A stretch of DNA of 64,000 bases, taken from NCBI RefSeq assembly GCF_900113015.1, contig NZ_FONV01000012.1, positions 124,001 to 188,000 on the forward strand. Direction: 5' to 3'. The stretch comes from Actinoplanes philippinensis. Lineage in GTDB: Bacteria; Actinomycetota; Actinomycetes; Mycobacteriales; Micromonosporaceae. Made by a program: the position numbers and the translations under genes. The notes below the pieces were generated by a model. It was given only the letters and a program-made list of their open reading frames with translations, was not told the DNA's origin and searched no databases. Each line of letters starts with the position of its first letter. Within the stretch, counting starts at the first letter, position 1. Positions 28,717 to 37,284 of this stretch are shown here, one piece after another.

Positions 28717-29502
28717 GTGGACCGGTACGCGCGGTGGAATGCCCTGCTTGAGCTACTGACGGAGAGCGGCCGGGTGACCGTGGAGGAGGCCTCCGAGCGC
28801 CTCGACGTGTCCCAGGCGACCATCCGCCGCGACTTCGACCAGCTGGCCCAGCAGCAGATGATCACCCGCACCCGGGGCGGCGCGGTCGCCAACGGCGTCT
28901 CCTACGATCTGCCGCTGCGCTACAAGAGCGCCAAGCACTCCGCCGAGAAGCAGCGCATCGGAGAGGCCGCGGCCCGCCTGGTCACCCCGGGCACCGTGGT
29001 CGGGCTCAACGGCGGCACCACGATCACCGAGGTGGCCCGCGCGCTCGCCGTCCGCCCCGATCTCAACGCCGGCGGGGAGGGCTCCCAGCTCACCGTCGTC
29101 ACCAACGCCCTCAACATCGCCAACGAGCTGCTGCTGCGCTCGCGCATGAAGATCGTGGTGGCCGGTGGGGTGGTGCGCCCGCAGTCCTTCGAGGTGGTCG
29201 GCCCGCTCGGCGGGGCCCTGCTCAAGGAGGTCACCCTCGACATCGTGCTGCTCGGGGTCGACGCGCTCGACGTCGAGCTGGGTGCGGCCTCCCACCACGA
29301 GGGGGAGGCGTCCATGAACAGCCTGATGGTCGCGCGGGCCAAGCGGGTGGTCGTGATCGCCGACTCGTCGAAGCTGGGTGGCCACGCGTTCGCGCGGATC
29401 TGCCCGATCAGCAAGATCGAGACGCTGGTCACCGACTCCGGGGCGTCCGCCTCGACGATCGCCGCCTTCCGGGATGCCGGAGTGGACGTCATCACCGCCT
29501 GA
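28717..29502 (+). CDS. DeoR/AgaR-family transcriptional regulator
   Basis: 261 residues. N-terminal DeoR winged helix (about 1-57: ALLELLTESGRVTVEEASERLDVSQATIRRDFDQL as region; key RRD). C-terminal DeoRC phosphosugar-binding domain with VVGLNGGTTITEVAR, VTNALNIANEL, VVVIADSSKLGGHAFA. Effector is probably a sugar phosphate from the adjacent amino-sugar pathway. GTG start with GGAGAG upstream. Divergent from the SIS-ROK-nagA operon, so it is its likely local repressor. It is not a DasR (GntR) homologue, the usual Streptomyces regulator of this pathway. Confidence 0.9.
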   Translation: MDRYARWNALLELLTESGRVTVEEASERLDVSQATIRRDFDQLAQQQMITRTRGGAVANGVSYDLPLRYKSAKHSAEKQRIGEAAARLVTPGTVVGLNGGTTITEVARALAVRPDLNAGGEGSQLTVVTNALNIANELLLRSRMKIVVAGGVVRPQSFEVVGPLGGALLKEVTLDIVLLGVDALDVELGAASHHEGEASMNSLMVARAKRVVVIADSSKLGGHAFARICPISKIETLVTDSGASASTIAAFRDAGVDVITA

Positions 29503-29510
29503 ATTCCTCG

Positions 29511-29533
29511 GATCGGCGTTGCTACAGCCGATC
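29511..29533. terminator. Hairpin after deoR-type gene
   Basis: GATCGGC (29511-29517) and GCCGATC (29527-29533) form a seven-base perfect stem with a nine-base loop. No T-run follows, so termination may need another factor. It lies just past the regulator stop. Confidence 0.4.
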
Positions 29534-29625
29534 GGGTGGTGGCTATGTGGACGGTCCGTAGTCGAATGGTCGCTTCAGGTAGCGTCTGCGGGGTTCTGAA
29601 GGGCGTCCTATGCTGAGGATCCCTC

Positions 29626-30060
29626 GTGAAATCCGTGGTCACCGATGCCGTCTGGAGTGCCATGCAGCCCGCCGCCGAACCGACCGGTGACCAGCCCGTC
29701 GAGGACCAGCAACACATCCCCGCCCCGCGCTCCGCTCCCACCGAGCCCGCCCCGGTCGCCGAGTCCGCTCCGCTCGCCACCGGGTCGTCTCCGCTTGCCG
29801 CCGGATCGTCTCCGCTTGCCGCCGGGCCGTCTTCGCTCTCCGACCGAGAGCTGGAGATCCTCGCCTTCGAGGGCAAGTGGTGGAAGCACGCCGGAGCCAA
29901 GGAGCAGGCCATCCGGGACACCTTCGGCCTCTCCTCGACCCGCTACTACCAGCTCCTCAACGGGCTGCTCGACAACCCGGCCGCCCTGGAGAAGGACCCG
30001 GTCCTGGTCGGCCGGCTCCGCCGCCTCCGCTCGGCCCGGGCCCGCACCCGCCGCCGCTGA
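29626..30060 (+). CDS. DUF3263 family protein
   Basis: 144 residues. An N-terminal Pro/Ala/Ser-rich part (about 1-72) contains tandem heptapeptides SSPLAAG and is followed by the conserved DUF3263 domain (LSDRELEILAFEGKWWKHAG, then IRDTFGLSSTRYYQLLNGLL and DPVLVGRLRRLR). The domain is a small HTH-like actinobacterial module of unknown role. The GTG at 29626 is preceded by GAGGA at good spacing; an internal ATG at 29662 is the alternative. The tandem 21-base DNA units encoding SSPLAAG are nearly identical. Confidence 0.8.
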   Translation: MKSVVTDAVWSAMQPAAEPTGDQPVEDQQHIPAPRSAPTEPAPVAESAPLATGSSPLAAGSSPLAAGPSSLSDRELEILAFEGKWWKHAGAKEQAIRDTFGLSSTRYYQLLNGLLDNPAALEKDPVLVGRLRRLRSARARTRRR

Positions 30061-30157
30061 ACCCCGATCACGGACCGCCTCCGCGAGCAGCCCGGGAACC
30101 CGGCCGGCCGTGCGGCTGTCGGGGACGGGTTCGGCGGCTCCGGGAGCCTGGCCGTGG

Positions 30158-32371
30158 TCAGGGCTGGTGGGACTCGGCGTAGGCGGCGAGCCAGGCCACC
30201 TGGTCGGGGTCGAGGGAGGGGCGGACGCGCGAGCGGGCGGTCGCCACGTTGGCCGCGGTCACCGTGGTCGCCTCCAGCGAGTCGCGCATCGCGGCCAGCG
30301 CCGACTCACGGATCAGCGCGGCGCAGTCGGCGGCCGAGAAGCCGTCGAGGGAGGCGCCCAGCTCGACGAGGTCGACCGACGAGTCGAGCGGCACGGCCTT
30401 CGACGAGGCGCGCAGGATCGCGGTGCGGGCGTCGGCGTCCGGCGGGGGCACGAACACCAGCCGTTCCAGCCGGCCCGGCCGCAGGAGCGCGGGATCGATC
30501 AGGTCGGGCCGGTTGGTGGCCCCGATGACCACGACGTTGCGCAGGTCCTCGACACCGTCCAACTCGGTCAGCAGAGCGGCCACCACCCGGTCCGTCACGC
30601 CACCGTCGGTGCCCTGCCCGCGGGCCGGGGCCAGGGCGTCCACCTCGTCGAGGAAGACGAGCGTCGGCGCGGCCTCCCGGGCTCGGCGGAACAGCTCACG
30701 CACCGACCGCTCACTGTCACCGACCCACTTGCTGAGCAGCTCGGCGCCCTTGACCGACAGGACGTTGGCCTTACCCGTACCAGCGATGGCCTTGACCAGA
30801 TAGGTCTTGCCGCAGCCGGGCGGGCCGTAGAGCAGGACCCCGCGCGGCGGTGACACCCCGAGCCGGGCGAACGTGTCCGGATAGGTCAGCGGCCACAGCA
30901 CCGACTCGGTGAGCACCTGCTTGACCTCGGCCATGTCGCCGACGTCGTCGAGGGTGACCGCCGCGACCTCCAGCGTGGACTCGGCCATCGAGGTGGGCCG
31001 CACCACGTCGAGAGCGGCCTCGAAGTCGGCCATGGTGACCACCTCGGACGACTCGCCGGCCGCCCCGACGACACGGAGCGCGGCCCGGACCCCGGCTTCC
31101 CGGGCCAGGGCGCCGAGGTCGGCGGCGACGAACCCGGGGGTACGCCCGGCGACCTCGTCCAGCCGTACATCCTCGGCCAGTGGCATCCCCCGGGTCAGCA
31201 CGCCCAGCTGCTCGCGGCGCATCGCCGAGTCCGGCAGGGGGACCGTGAGCTGGACGGACAGCAGCTCCGGGGCACGCAGGGACGGGTCCACCGACTCGGG
31301 TCTGCTGGTGGTGCAGACGACAGCGGTCCGGTCGGCGAGCGTGTCGGCGAGCACCTGACGGAAGACCGTGGAGATCGGCCCGGGCTCCTCGCGCGGGGCC
31401 AGCGCCTCGACGTCGGAGATGAGCAGCACGGCCGGGCGCCCGGTGCGTACCTCCCGGGAGATCTCTCGCAACCGTGCCGCCGCCGCATTGTTGGTGAGGG
31501 CGGCCAGCTCCGGTCCCCAGATGGTGCGGACCTCCGCGCCGACCGCCGCGCCCACCGCCCGGACCAGCGCCGACTTCCCGGACCCGGAGGGGCCGGAGAT
31601 CAGCACGCCGAGTGTCACCCGGGTGCCCAGCTTGGCCAGCACCTCACCGTGGTGGAACCCGAGATCGAGCAGTTCCTCCAGCTCCTTGGCCTGCGCCCGC
31701 AGCCCGGGCAGGTCGTCGAGGCTGAGCGGCGGCACATCCGGATCGGTGGAGGCGGGCGCGCTGGGGGAGGCCTCCGGGCGGGCCGGGGAGACGCCCGCGG
31801 CGGGGCCGTTCTGCCAGGCGACCACGGTGTCCATGGTGACCAGCGAGGCGTCGCCGCCGGTCACCTCGATGACGCTGAGCAGGGTGCTGGTCCAGGCGTA
31901 ACCGACCCGGTTGGCGAGGCTGCGCCGGGCGGCCTCGACGAGCGGGCGGTGCCCGGCCTCCGGGAGCACGTCCTGCGGCAGCAGGGAGACGTCGTCGCCG
32001 GCGCTGACCACCTTGCCGAGCAGCGCCAGGCGCAGCATCTCGGGGGAGACCACGGCGACCACCTCGGCCGGGCCGGCGAGCGTCACCCGGGTCGCCTGGG
32101 TCACCGGGACCGGGGTGACGGTGACCTGGCCGCCGTCGCGCATGCCGAGGTTGCCGAGGGTCAGGTCGTCGGCGTAGAGCAGGCCGCGCCCGGCCGTGGA
32201 CTCGGCCTTGGCCACGATCCCGGCGGTGGTGCGCGTGCCGGTCAGCCGGACCGGATCGCCGGGGCGCAGGGCCAGGGCGGCCATCACCTCCGGGTGCAAC
32301 CGCACGATGCCGCGTCGCGCGTCCAGGGCGGCGGGCCGCAGGGTCACGGTCAGCGTGAGGTCATCGGCCAC
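30158..32371 (-). CDS. CDC48-like double AAA ATPase
   Basis: 737 residues: N-terminal CDC48-type barrel domains (about 1-185) and two AAA modules. D1 has Walker A GPSGSGKSALV (near 260), but its Walker B reads VLLISDVEALA, with Val where the catalytic Glu normally sits. D2 has Walker A GPPGCGKTYLV, Walker B TLVFLDEVDALAP and arginine-finger region GATNRPDLIDPALLRPGR. It is expected to be a hexameric protein unfoldase or remodelling ATPase of the actinobacterial CDC48 group. Adaptors and substrates are not predictable. GTG start at 32371. It stands alone on this strand. Confidence 0.88.
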   Translation of the reverse strand: MADDLTLTVTLRPAALDARRGIVRLHPEVMAALALRPGDPVRLTGTRTTAGIVAKAESTAGRGLLYADDLTLGNLGMRDGGQVTVTPVPVTQATRVTLAGPAEVVAVVSPEMLRLALLGKVVSAGDDVSLLPQDVLPEAGHRPLVEAARRSLANRVGYAWTSTLLSVIEVTGGDASLVTMDTVVAWQNGPAAGVSPARPEASPSAPASTDPDVPPLSLDDLPGLRAQAKELEELLDLGFHHGEVLAKLGTRVTLGVLISGPSGSGKSALVRAVGAAVGAEVRTIWGPELAALTNNAAAARLREISREVRTGRPAVLLISDVEALAPREEPGPISTVFRQVLADTLADRTAVVCTTSRPESVDPSLRAPELLSVQLTVPLPDSAMRREQLGVLTRGMPLAEDVRLDEVAGRTPGFVAADLGALAREAGVRAALRVVGAAGESSEVVTMADFEAALDVVRPTSMAESTLEVAAVTLDDVGDMAEVKQVLTESVLWPLTYPDTFARLGVSPPRGVLLYGPPGCGKTYLVKAIAGTGKANVLSVKGAELLSKWVGDSERSVRELFRRAREAAPTLVFLDEVDALAPARGQGTDGGVTDRVVAALLTELDGVEDLRNVVVIGATNRPDLIDPALLRPGRLERLVFVPPPDADARTAILRASSKAVPLDSSVDLVELGASLDGFSAADCAALIRESALAAMRDSLEATTVTAANVATARSRVRPSLDPDQVAWLAAYAESHQP

Positions 32372-32487
32372 CGGGCGTGCCTTTCGCGAAGACGGTCTGA
32401 GGGGTCAACGCTAGCCGCCGGAGGGTAGCCGGGCGGCTGAGAGGTTTCACAGGCACCGCTCAGCCGTGTCGGGCTAGCGTGTGCGCC

Positions 32488-35214
32488 ATGCCTGACCTGA
32501 CCGCCGGACTGCGCCGCGCGCTCTCCCGGCTTCCCCGGCGCCGGGTCCTGCCCGCCGCGGCCGCCCTCGTGGTGCTGGCCGGCGCCGCCGTCTGGGCGGT
32601 CCGTCCCACGCCGGATGCCTGGACCACCGAGGACCTCCGGCTCGCCGGCGCCGACGTCGAGCTGGACGCCCGCTTCTACCTGCCGGCCGACCGCGACGGC
32701 AAGGTGCCCGCGGTGCTGCTCGCGCACGGGTTCGGCGGCAGCAAGGAGTCGGTCCGTGACGACGCCGAGTCGCTGGCCGGGCGCGGCTACGCCGTTCTGA
32801 CCTACACCGCTCGCGGTTTCGGCCGCAGCACCGGCCAGATCCACCTGGACAGCCCCGACCACGAGGTCAAGGACGCGCAGAAGCTGCTCGACTGGCTGGC
32901 CGCCCGGCCCGAGGTGGTCACCGACGGCGCCGGCGACCCGAGGGTGGCGGCGGTCGGCGGGTCCTACGGCGGGGCGCTCGCCCTGCTGCTGGCCGCCCAG
33001 GACCAGCGGGTCGACGCGATCGTCCCGCAGATCACCTGGAACGATCTGAACCAGGCGCTGGTCCCGGGTGGCGTCTTCAAGAAGGCCTGGGCGGGCTACT
33101 TCTTCGGCAACGGCGGAGCGTCGGCGCTCGGCCTCATGGGCGGTGGCCGAGGCCAGGAGCAGGGCGATCCCGCCTGCGGCCGGTTCGCCGAGGACGTCTG
33201 CAAGGCCTACCTGCAGATGGCCACCACCGGCATCCCCGACGAGACGACCAGGGCGCTGCTGCTCAAGTCCAGCCCGGCCACCGTCCTCGACCGGATCAAG
33301 GCGCCGACGCTGCTCATCCAGGGCGCGGTCGACACGCTCTTCCCGCTCTCCGAGGCCGACGCCAACGCCAAGGGCATCGCCGCGACCGGCACCCCGGTGC
33401 GGGTCGCCTGGTTCACCGGCGGCCACGACGGCGGCGCCGGCCCGGCCTCCGACTCCGACCGGCTCAAGTTCCTCACGGCCCAGTGGCTCGACCACTACCT
33501 GAAGGGCGAGGGCGAGGCGCCCGGCGACGACTTCACGTTCTCCCGGGTGGCCGGGTTCAGCGCGCTCGACCGCGGGCTGGTCACCAACGGCTACTCCACC
33601 GGGTCGTACCCCGGGCTCACCGGCACCGGCAGCACCGAGATCACCCTGCAGGGCCGGGCGCAGCCGATCGCCAACCCGCCGAACGGCAACCCCGGCGCCA
33701 TCTCGTCGATGCCCGGCATCACCAGCCGGCTCAGCTCGGTGCTCAGCGGCGGCGTGGCCATGGACGTGCCCGGCCAGCACGCCGACTTCGAGTCGGCGGC
33801 GCTGACCGCCCCGGTCGAGGTGGCCGGCGCACCGGCGGTGCGGTTGCGGGCGGCCTCACCGACCGGCGAGGCGATCCTCTTCGTCAAGCTCTACGACGTC
33901 GACGCCAACGGGTCGGCGACGCTCAGCGCCGGCCTGGTCGCGCCGATCCGGCTCACCGGCCTGCCGGCCGACATCAATGCGGCCCAACCGGTCAGCGTCA
34001 CGCTTCCGGCGATCGTCCGGCAGATCGAGGCCGGTCATACGGTACGGGTCACCGTCGCCACCTCCGACCAGGCTTTCCTCACGCCCGCCCAGCCGGCCAC
34101 GTACACGGTCGCGGTGGAGCCGGCGCTGACCCTGCCGACGCTGACCGGCACGCCGATCGCCGACCCCGGCAGCATCTGGTGGTATGTGCTGGCCGGGGTG
34201 ATCGGCGTGATCCTGCTCGGCCTGGCCGTGCTGCTGCTGATCAGCCGGATCCGGCACCGGCGGCGCGACGTGGCGGTGGTCGAGGAGCACGCGGACACCC
34301 CGCTCGTGGTGAACGGGCTGCGTAAGGCGTACGGCGACGGCTTCGTGGCGGTTCAGGAGATCGGCTTCACGGTCGAGCGCGGCCAGGTCGTCGGCCTGCT
34401 CGGGCCGAACGGCGCGGGCAAGACCACCACGCTGCGGGTGCTGATGGGCCTGACCCAGCCGACCGCCGGGGAGATCTACGTCTTCGGGCACCGGCTGGTC
34501 CCGGGCGCCCCGATCCTGTCCCGGGTCGGCGCGCTGGTCGAGGGCCCCGGTTTCCTGCCGCACCTGTCCGGTGCGGAGAACCTGAGGGCGTACTGGCAGG
34601 CCACCGGCCGCCCGTGGGCCGACGCCCGGTTCGAGGAGGCCCTGGAGATCGCCGGCCTGGGCGACTCGGTGCACCGCAAGACGCGTAAGTACAGCCACGG
34701 CATGCGGCAGCGGCTCGCCATCGCGCAGGCCATGCTCGGCCTGCCGGAGCTGCTGGTGCTCGACGAGCCGACGGACGGGCTGGACCCGCCGCAGATCGCC
34801 GAGATGCGCCGCGTCCTGCAGCGTTACGCCACCGACGGCCGGGCCGTGCTGGTCTCCAGCCACCTGCTCGCCGAGGTGGAGCAGACCTGCACCCACGCGG
34901 TCGTCGTCAACAAGGGCCGGATCGTGGCGTCCGGCCCGGTCAGCGACATCGTCGGGGACTCCCCGTCGGTGCAGCTCGACGTCTCCGACGTGCCGGCCGC
35001 GACCCGGATCCTGCAGGACCTGGGGGTGGCCTCGGTCAAGACCGAAGGCGCCAGCGGGCTGATCGTGGACATGAACGGCACGGCCCGCTCGGAGGTGGTC
35101 GCCTCCCTGGTGGAGGCCGGCATCGGAGTGGACCGGCTGGTGCCGCGCCGCCGCCTGGAGGACGCCTTCCTGTCCCTGGTCGGCGACAACTCGCGAGGAA
35201 GTGGGGACCGATGA
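32488..35214 (+). CDS. Fusion: secreted-side alpha/beta hydrolase plus ABC ATPase
   Basis: 908 residues. An N-terminal membrane helix (about 20-38, VLPAAAALVVLAGAAVWAV) precedes an S15/CocE-like alpha/beta hydrolase (about 55-560) with catalytic Ser159 in VGGSYGGAL, Asp in GAVDTLFPL and His in GGHDGG. A second membrane helix follows (about 562-588, WWYVLAGVIGVILLGLAVLLL). Then comes an ABC ATPase (about 605-908) with Walker A GPNGAGKTTT, signature YSHGMRQRLAI and Walker B LLVLDEPTDGLDPP. Its stop overlaps the ATG of the permease (ATGA), so it is the ATP-binding half of an ABC-2 exporter that carries an exported hydrolase on the same chain. Substrate unknown. Confidence 0.88.
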   Translation: MPDLTAGLRRALSRLPRRRVLPAAAALVVLAGAAVWAVRPTPDAWTTEDLRLAGADVELDARFYLPADRDGKVPAVLLAHGFGGSKESVRDDAESLAGRGYAVLTYTARGFGRSTGQIHLDSPDHEVKDAQKLLDWLAARPEVVTDGAGDPRVAAVGGSYGGALALLLAAQDQRVDAIVPQITWNDLNQALVPGGVFKKAWAGYFFGNGGASALGLMGGGRGQEQGDPACGRFAEDVCKAYLQMATTGIPDETTRALLLKSSPATVLDRIKAPTLLIQGAVDTLFPLSEADANAKGIAATGTPVRVAWFTGGHDGGAGPASDSDRLKFLTAQWLDHYLKGEGEAPGDDFTFSRVAGFSALDRGLVTNGYSTGSYPGLTGTGSTEITLQGRAQPIANPPNGNPGAISSMPGITSRLSSVLSGGVAMDVPGQHADFESAALTAPVEVAGAPAVRLRAASPTGEAILFVKLYDVDANGSATLSAGLVAPIRLTGLPADINAAQPVSVTLPAIVRQIEAGHTVRVTVATSDQAFLTPAQPATYTVAVEPALTLPTLTGTPIADPGSIWWYVLAGVIGVILLGLAVLLLISRIRHRRRDVAVVEEHADTPLVVNGLRKAYGDGFVAVQEIGFTVERGQVVGLLGPNGAGKTTTLRVLMGLTQPTAGEIYVFGHRLVPGAPILSRVGALVEGPGFLPHLSGAENLRAYWQATGRPWADARFEEALEIAGLGDSVHRKTRKYSHGMRQRLAIAQAMLGLPELLVLDEPTDGLDPPQIAEMRRVLQRYATDGRAVLVSSHLLAEVEQTCTHAVVVNKGRIVASGPVSDIVGDSPSVQLDVSDVPAATRILQDLGVASVKTEGASGLIVDMNGTARSEVVASLVEAGIGVDRLVPRRRLEDAFLSLVGDNSRGSGDR

Positions 35215-36083
35215 CCACCACCCTGGAAGCGGCTTCCGGCTACAAGCCGTCGCGCACGCTGCCGCTCTGGGCCGAGGTGCGCCGGCAGGCATCCCGGCGG
35301 CGTACGCAACTCGCGCTCGGCTTCATGGTGCTGCTGCCGCTGATCGTCCTGGCCGCCTTCGAGTTCGGTGGCGGCGGCCGCGACGACAACGACGGCAACG
35401 GCGGTGGCGCGTTCAGCAGCATGGCCGACCTGGCCACCTCCGGCGGGCTCAACTTCGCGCTCTTCGGTCTCGCCGTCTCGGCCGGGTTCCTGCTGGTGGT
35501 GGTGGTCGCGTTGTTCTTCGGCGACACGGTGGCCAGCGAGGCGAGCTGGGGCAGCCTGCGCTATCTGCTGGCGATCCCGGTCCCGCGGGCCCGGCTGCTC
35601 GGCGTCAAGCTGACCGTCGCCGCCGGCTACTCGCTGCTGGCCCTCCTGCTGCTCGTCGGCACCAGCCTGCTCGTCGGCACGCTGCGGTACGGCTGGTCCC
35701 CGATGGGCAGCACGATCGCCGCCGAGATCCCGCCCGGTGAGGGGCTGCTGCGGCTGCTGGGGATCTGTGCCTACCTGGCGACCACCCTGCTCGTGGTGGC
35801 CGGCCTGGCGTTCCTGCTGTCGGTGCTGACCGACGCCGCCCTGGGCGCGGTCGGCGGCGCCGTGCTGCTGTGGATCCTGTCCAGCATCCTGGATCAGATC
35901 GACGCGCTCGGCGGCATCCGCAACGGCCTGCCCACCCACTACACGGACGCCTGGATGGGCCTGCTCTCCACCCCGGTGCAGACCGAGGACCTGGCGAAGG
36001 GCGCGATCTCCGCGATCGTCTACGCCACCCTCTTCTGGGGGTTCGCGTTCTACCGCTTCACGCGCAAGGACGTCACCTCGTAA
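35211..36083 (+). CDS. ABC-2 type permease
   Basis: 290 residues with about six membrane helices. An N-terminal helix (LALGFMVLLPLIVLAAF) precedes an extracellular Gly/Asp/Asn-rich loop (GGGGRDDNDGNGGG), and later helices include LLVVVVALFFGDT, LLALLLLVGTSLLVG, LLVVAGLAFLLSVL and AIVYATLFWGFAFY. ATG overlaps the upstream stop; GAGGAAGTGGGG is the ribosome-binding site. It forms the membrane domain for the fused ATPase. Confidence 0.88.
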   Translation: MTTTLEAASGYKPSRTLPLWAEVRRQASRRRTQLALGFMVLLPLIVLAAFEFGGGGRDDNDGNGGGAFSSMADLATSGGLNFALFGLAVSAGFLLVVVVALFFGDTVASEASWGSLRYLLAIPVPRARLLGVKLTVAAGYSLLALLLLVGTSLLVGTLRYGWSPMGSTIAAEIPPGEGLLRLLGICAYLATTLLVVAGLAFLLSVLTDAALGAVGGAVLLWILSSILDQIDALGGIRNGLPTHYTDAWMGLLSTPVQTEDLAKGAISAIVYATLFWGFAFYRFTRKDVTS

Positions 36084-36123
36084 ACCACAATCGGGTTGAC
36101 GGCCGGGGTGCCCGCGCGATGGC

Positions 36124-37041
36124 ATGGCGGCCGTGACGGCTGACTTCTCGATCCGCCCGGCCCGCCCCGACGACGCCGCGGGGGCGGTCGCCCTCCGCCT
36201 CGTGGTCCATCCCTATCTGGTGCGTGGTGAGGCGACCACCCGCCGCATGTTCGCCGAGCCGGCGCCCGGCGCCGACCGGATCTTCCGGGTGGCCGAGAGC
36301 GGCGCCGGGATCATCGGGCTCGTCTCGGCGTTCCGGGACACCCGCTCGGCCGATCCGGGTTTCGGGCGGGTCGGGCTGCACGTGCATCCGCAGCACCGCG
36401 GCCGGGGCGTCGGCGCGGCCCTGCTCGCCGAGGCGGTCGGCCACCTGCGTTCGATCGGGGTGCGGCGGGCGAGCAGCTGGGCCGCTCCGGAGGCGGTCGG
36501 GTTCGCCCGGGCGCACGGCTTCGAGCCGTCCCGGGAGATGCGCTTCTCGGGCCTCGACCTGACCGGGTTCGGCGACCGGCCGTTCGTGCCGGCGCCGCCC
36601 GGGATCCAGGTGGTGCGGCTGCGTGAGGTGACGGAGGAGGCGCTGTACGCGGCGGATGTGGCGGCCGCGACCGACGAGCCCGGCGAGACCGCGCCGCAGC
36701 CGACGCCGTACCCGCTGTGGCGCTACGAGATCTGGGACGAGCCCGGCCTGGACCGGGACGCCAGCATCGCGGCCGTCGGGGACCGGGAGATCGTGTCGTT
36801 CTCGCTGGTGATGCGGGACGGCGACCGGATGTGGTCGGACATGACCGCCACCGTCCCGGCGTACCGCGACCGTGGTCTGGCCCACCTGGTCAAGTACGCG
36901 GCGCTGCGCCGGGCCGCGGCGTCCGGGGTGCGCGTCGCCTACACCAGCAACGACGAGGAGAACAAGCCGATGCTCGCGGTGAACACGCGGCTCGGCTACC
37001 GCCCGGTGGCCACCCAGGTCTCCTGCATGGCCGAGTTCTGA
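36124..37041 (+). CDS. Tandem GNAT acetyltransferase
   Basis: 305 residues with two GNAT halves. The first has VHPQHRGRGVGAALLAEAV, the second VPAYRDRGLAHLVKYAALRRA and NDEENKPMLAVNTRLGYRP. The second half's acetyl-CoA loop is weaker. The two-domain organisation is shared with MshD-like and other actinobacterial GNATs. Substrate unknown. Its ATG is 40 bases after the permease stop, so it may be in the same transcript. Confidence 0.8.
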   Translation: MAAVTADFSIRPARPDDAAGAVALRLVVHPYLVRGEATTRRMFAEPAPGADRIFRVAESGAGIIGLVSAFRDTRSADPGFGRVGLHVHPQHRGRGVGAALLAEAVGHLRSIGVRRASSWAAPEAVGFARAHGFEPSREMRFSGLDLTGFGDRPFVPAPPGIQVVRLREVTEEALYAADVAAATDEPGETAPQPTPYPLWRYEIWDEPGLDRDASIAAVGDREIVSFSLVMRDGDRMWSDMTATVPAYRDRGLAHLVKYAALRRAAASGVRVAYTSNDEENKPMLAVNTRLGYRPVATQVSCMAEF

Positions 37042-37047
37042 CACCGA

Positions 37048-37075
37048 TGTGAGCCAGACAGGGGTTTGGCTCACA
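37048..37075. terminator. Nine-base-stem hairpin after GNAT gene
   Basis: TGTGAGCCA (37048-37056) and TGGCTCACA (37067-37075) form a perfect nine-base inverted repeat. No T-run follows. It may be a terminator or an operator palindrome between the GNAT gene and the riboswitch. Confidence 0.5.
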
Positions 37076-37138
37076 CCTCGGGAACTTCGTGTGGCGTACG
37101 CGGCATCTCGTCGTAAGGTGTGGGAAACAACTGAATAC

Positions 37139-37273
37139 CTCATCCAGAGGGGCAGAGGGATACGGCCCGACGAAGCCCCGGCAACCACCGCGCAGCGATT
37201 CTCGATGACGAGCCGCGTGTGGCAGGTGCTAATTCCGTCCCCGTTTCGGCAGGTCGCCGCGGGGAAAGATGAG
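37139..37273 (+). promoter_or_regulatory. SAM-I (S-box) riboswitch upstream of thrC
   Basis: The conserved S-box core is readable in order: P1 CTCATC, then CAGAGGGGCAGAGGGAT, GGCCC, GAAGCCCCGGCAACC, the GGTGCTAATTCC block, and GAAAGATGAG closing P1 with CTCATC. The 3' P1 strand (GATGAG, 37268-37273) runs directly into GAGGAAA, the ribosome-binding site of thrC at 37285. Translational control by ligand-stabilised P1 is the likely mechanism. SAM riboswitches usually turn expression off when SAM is plentiful. Confidence 0.9.
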
Positions 37274-37284
37274 AGGAAACTCTG

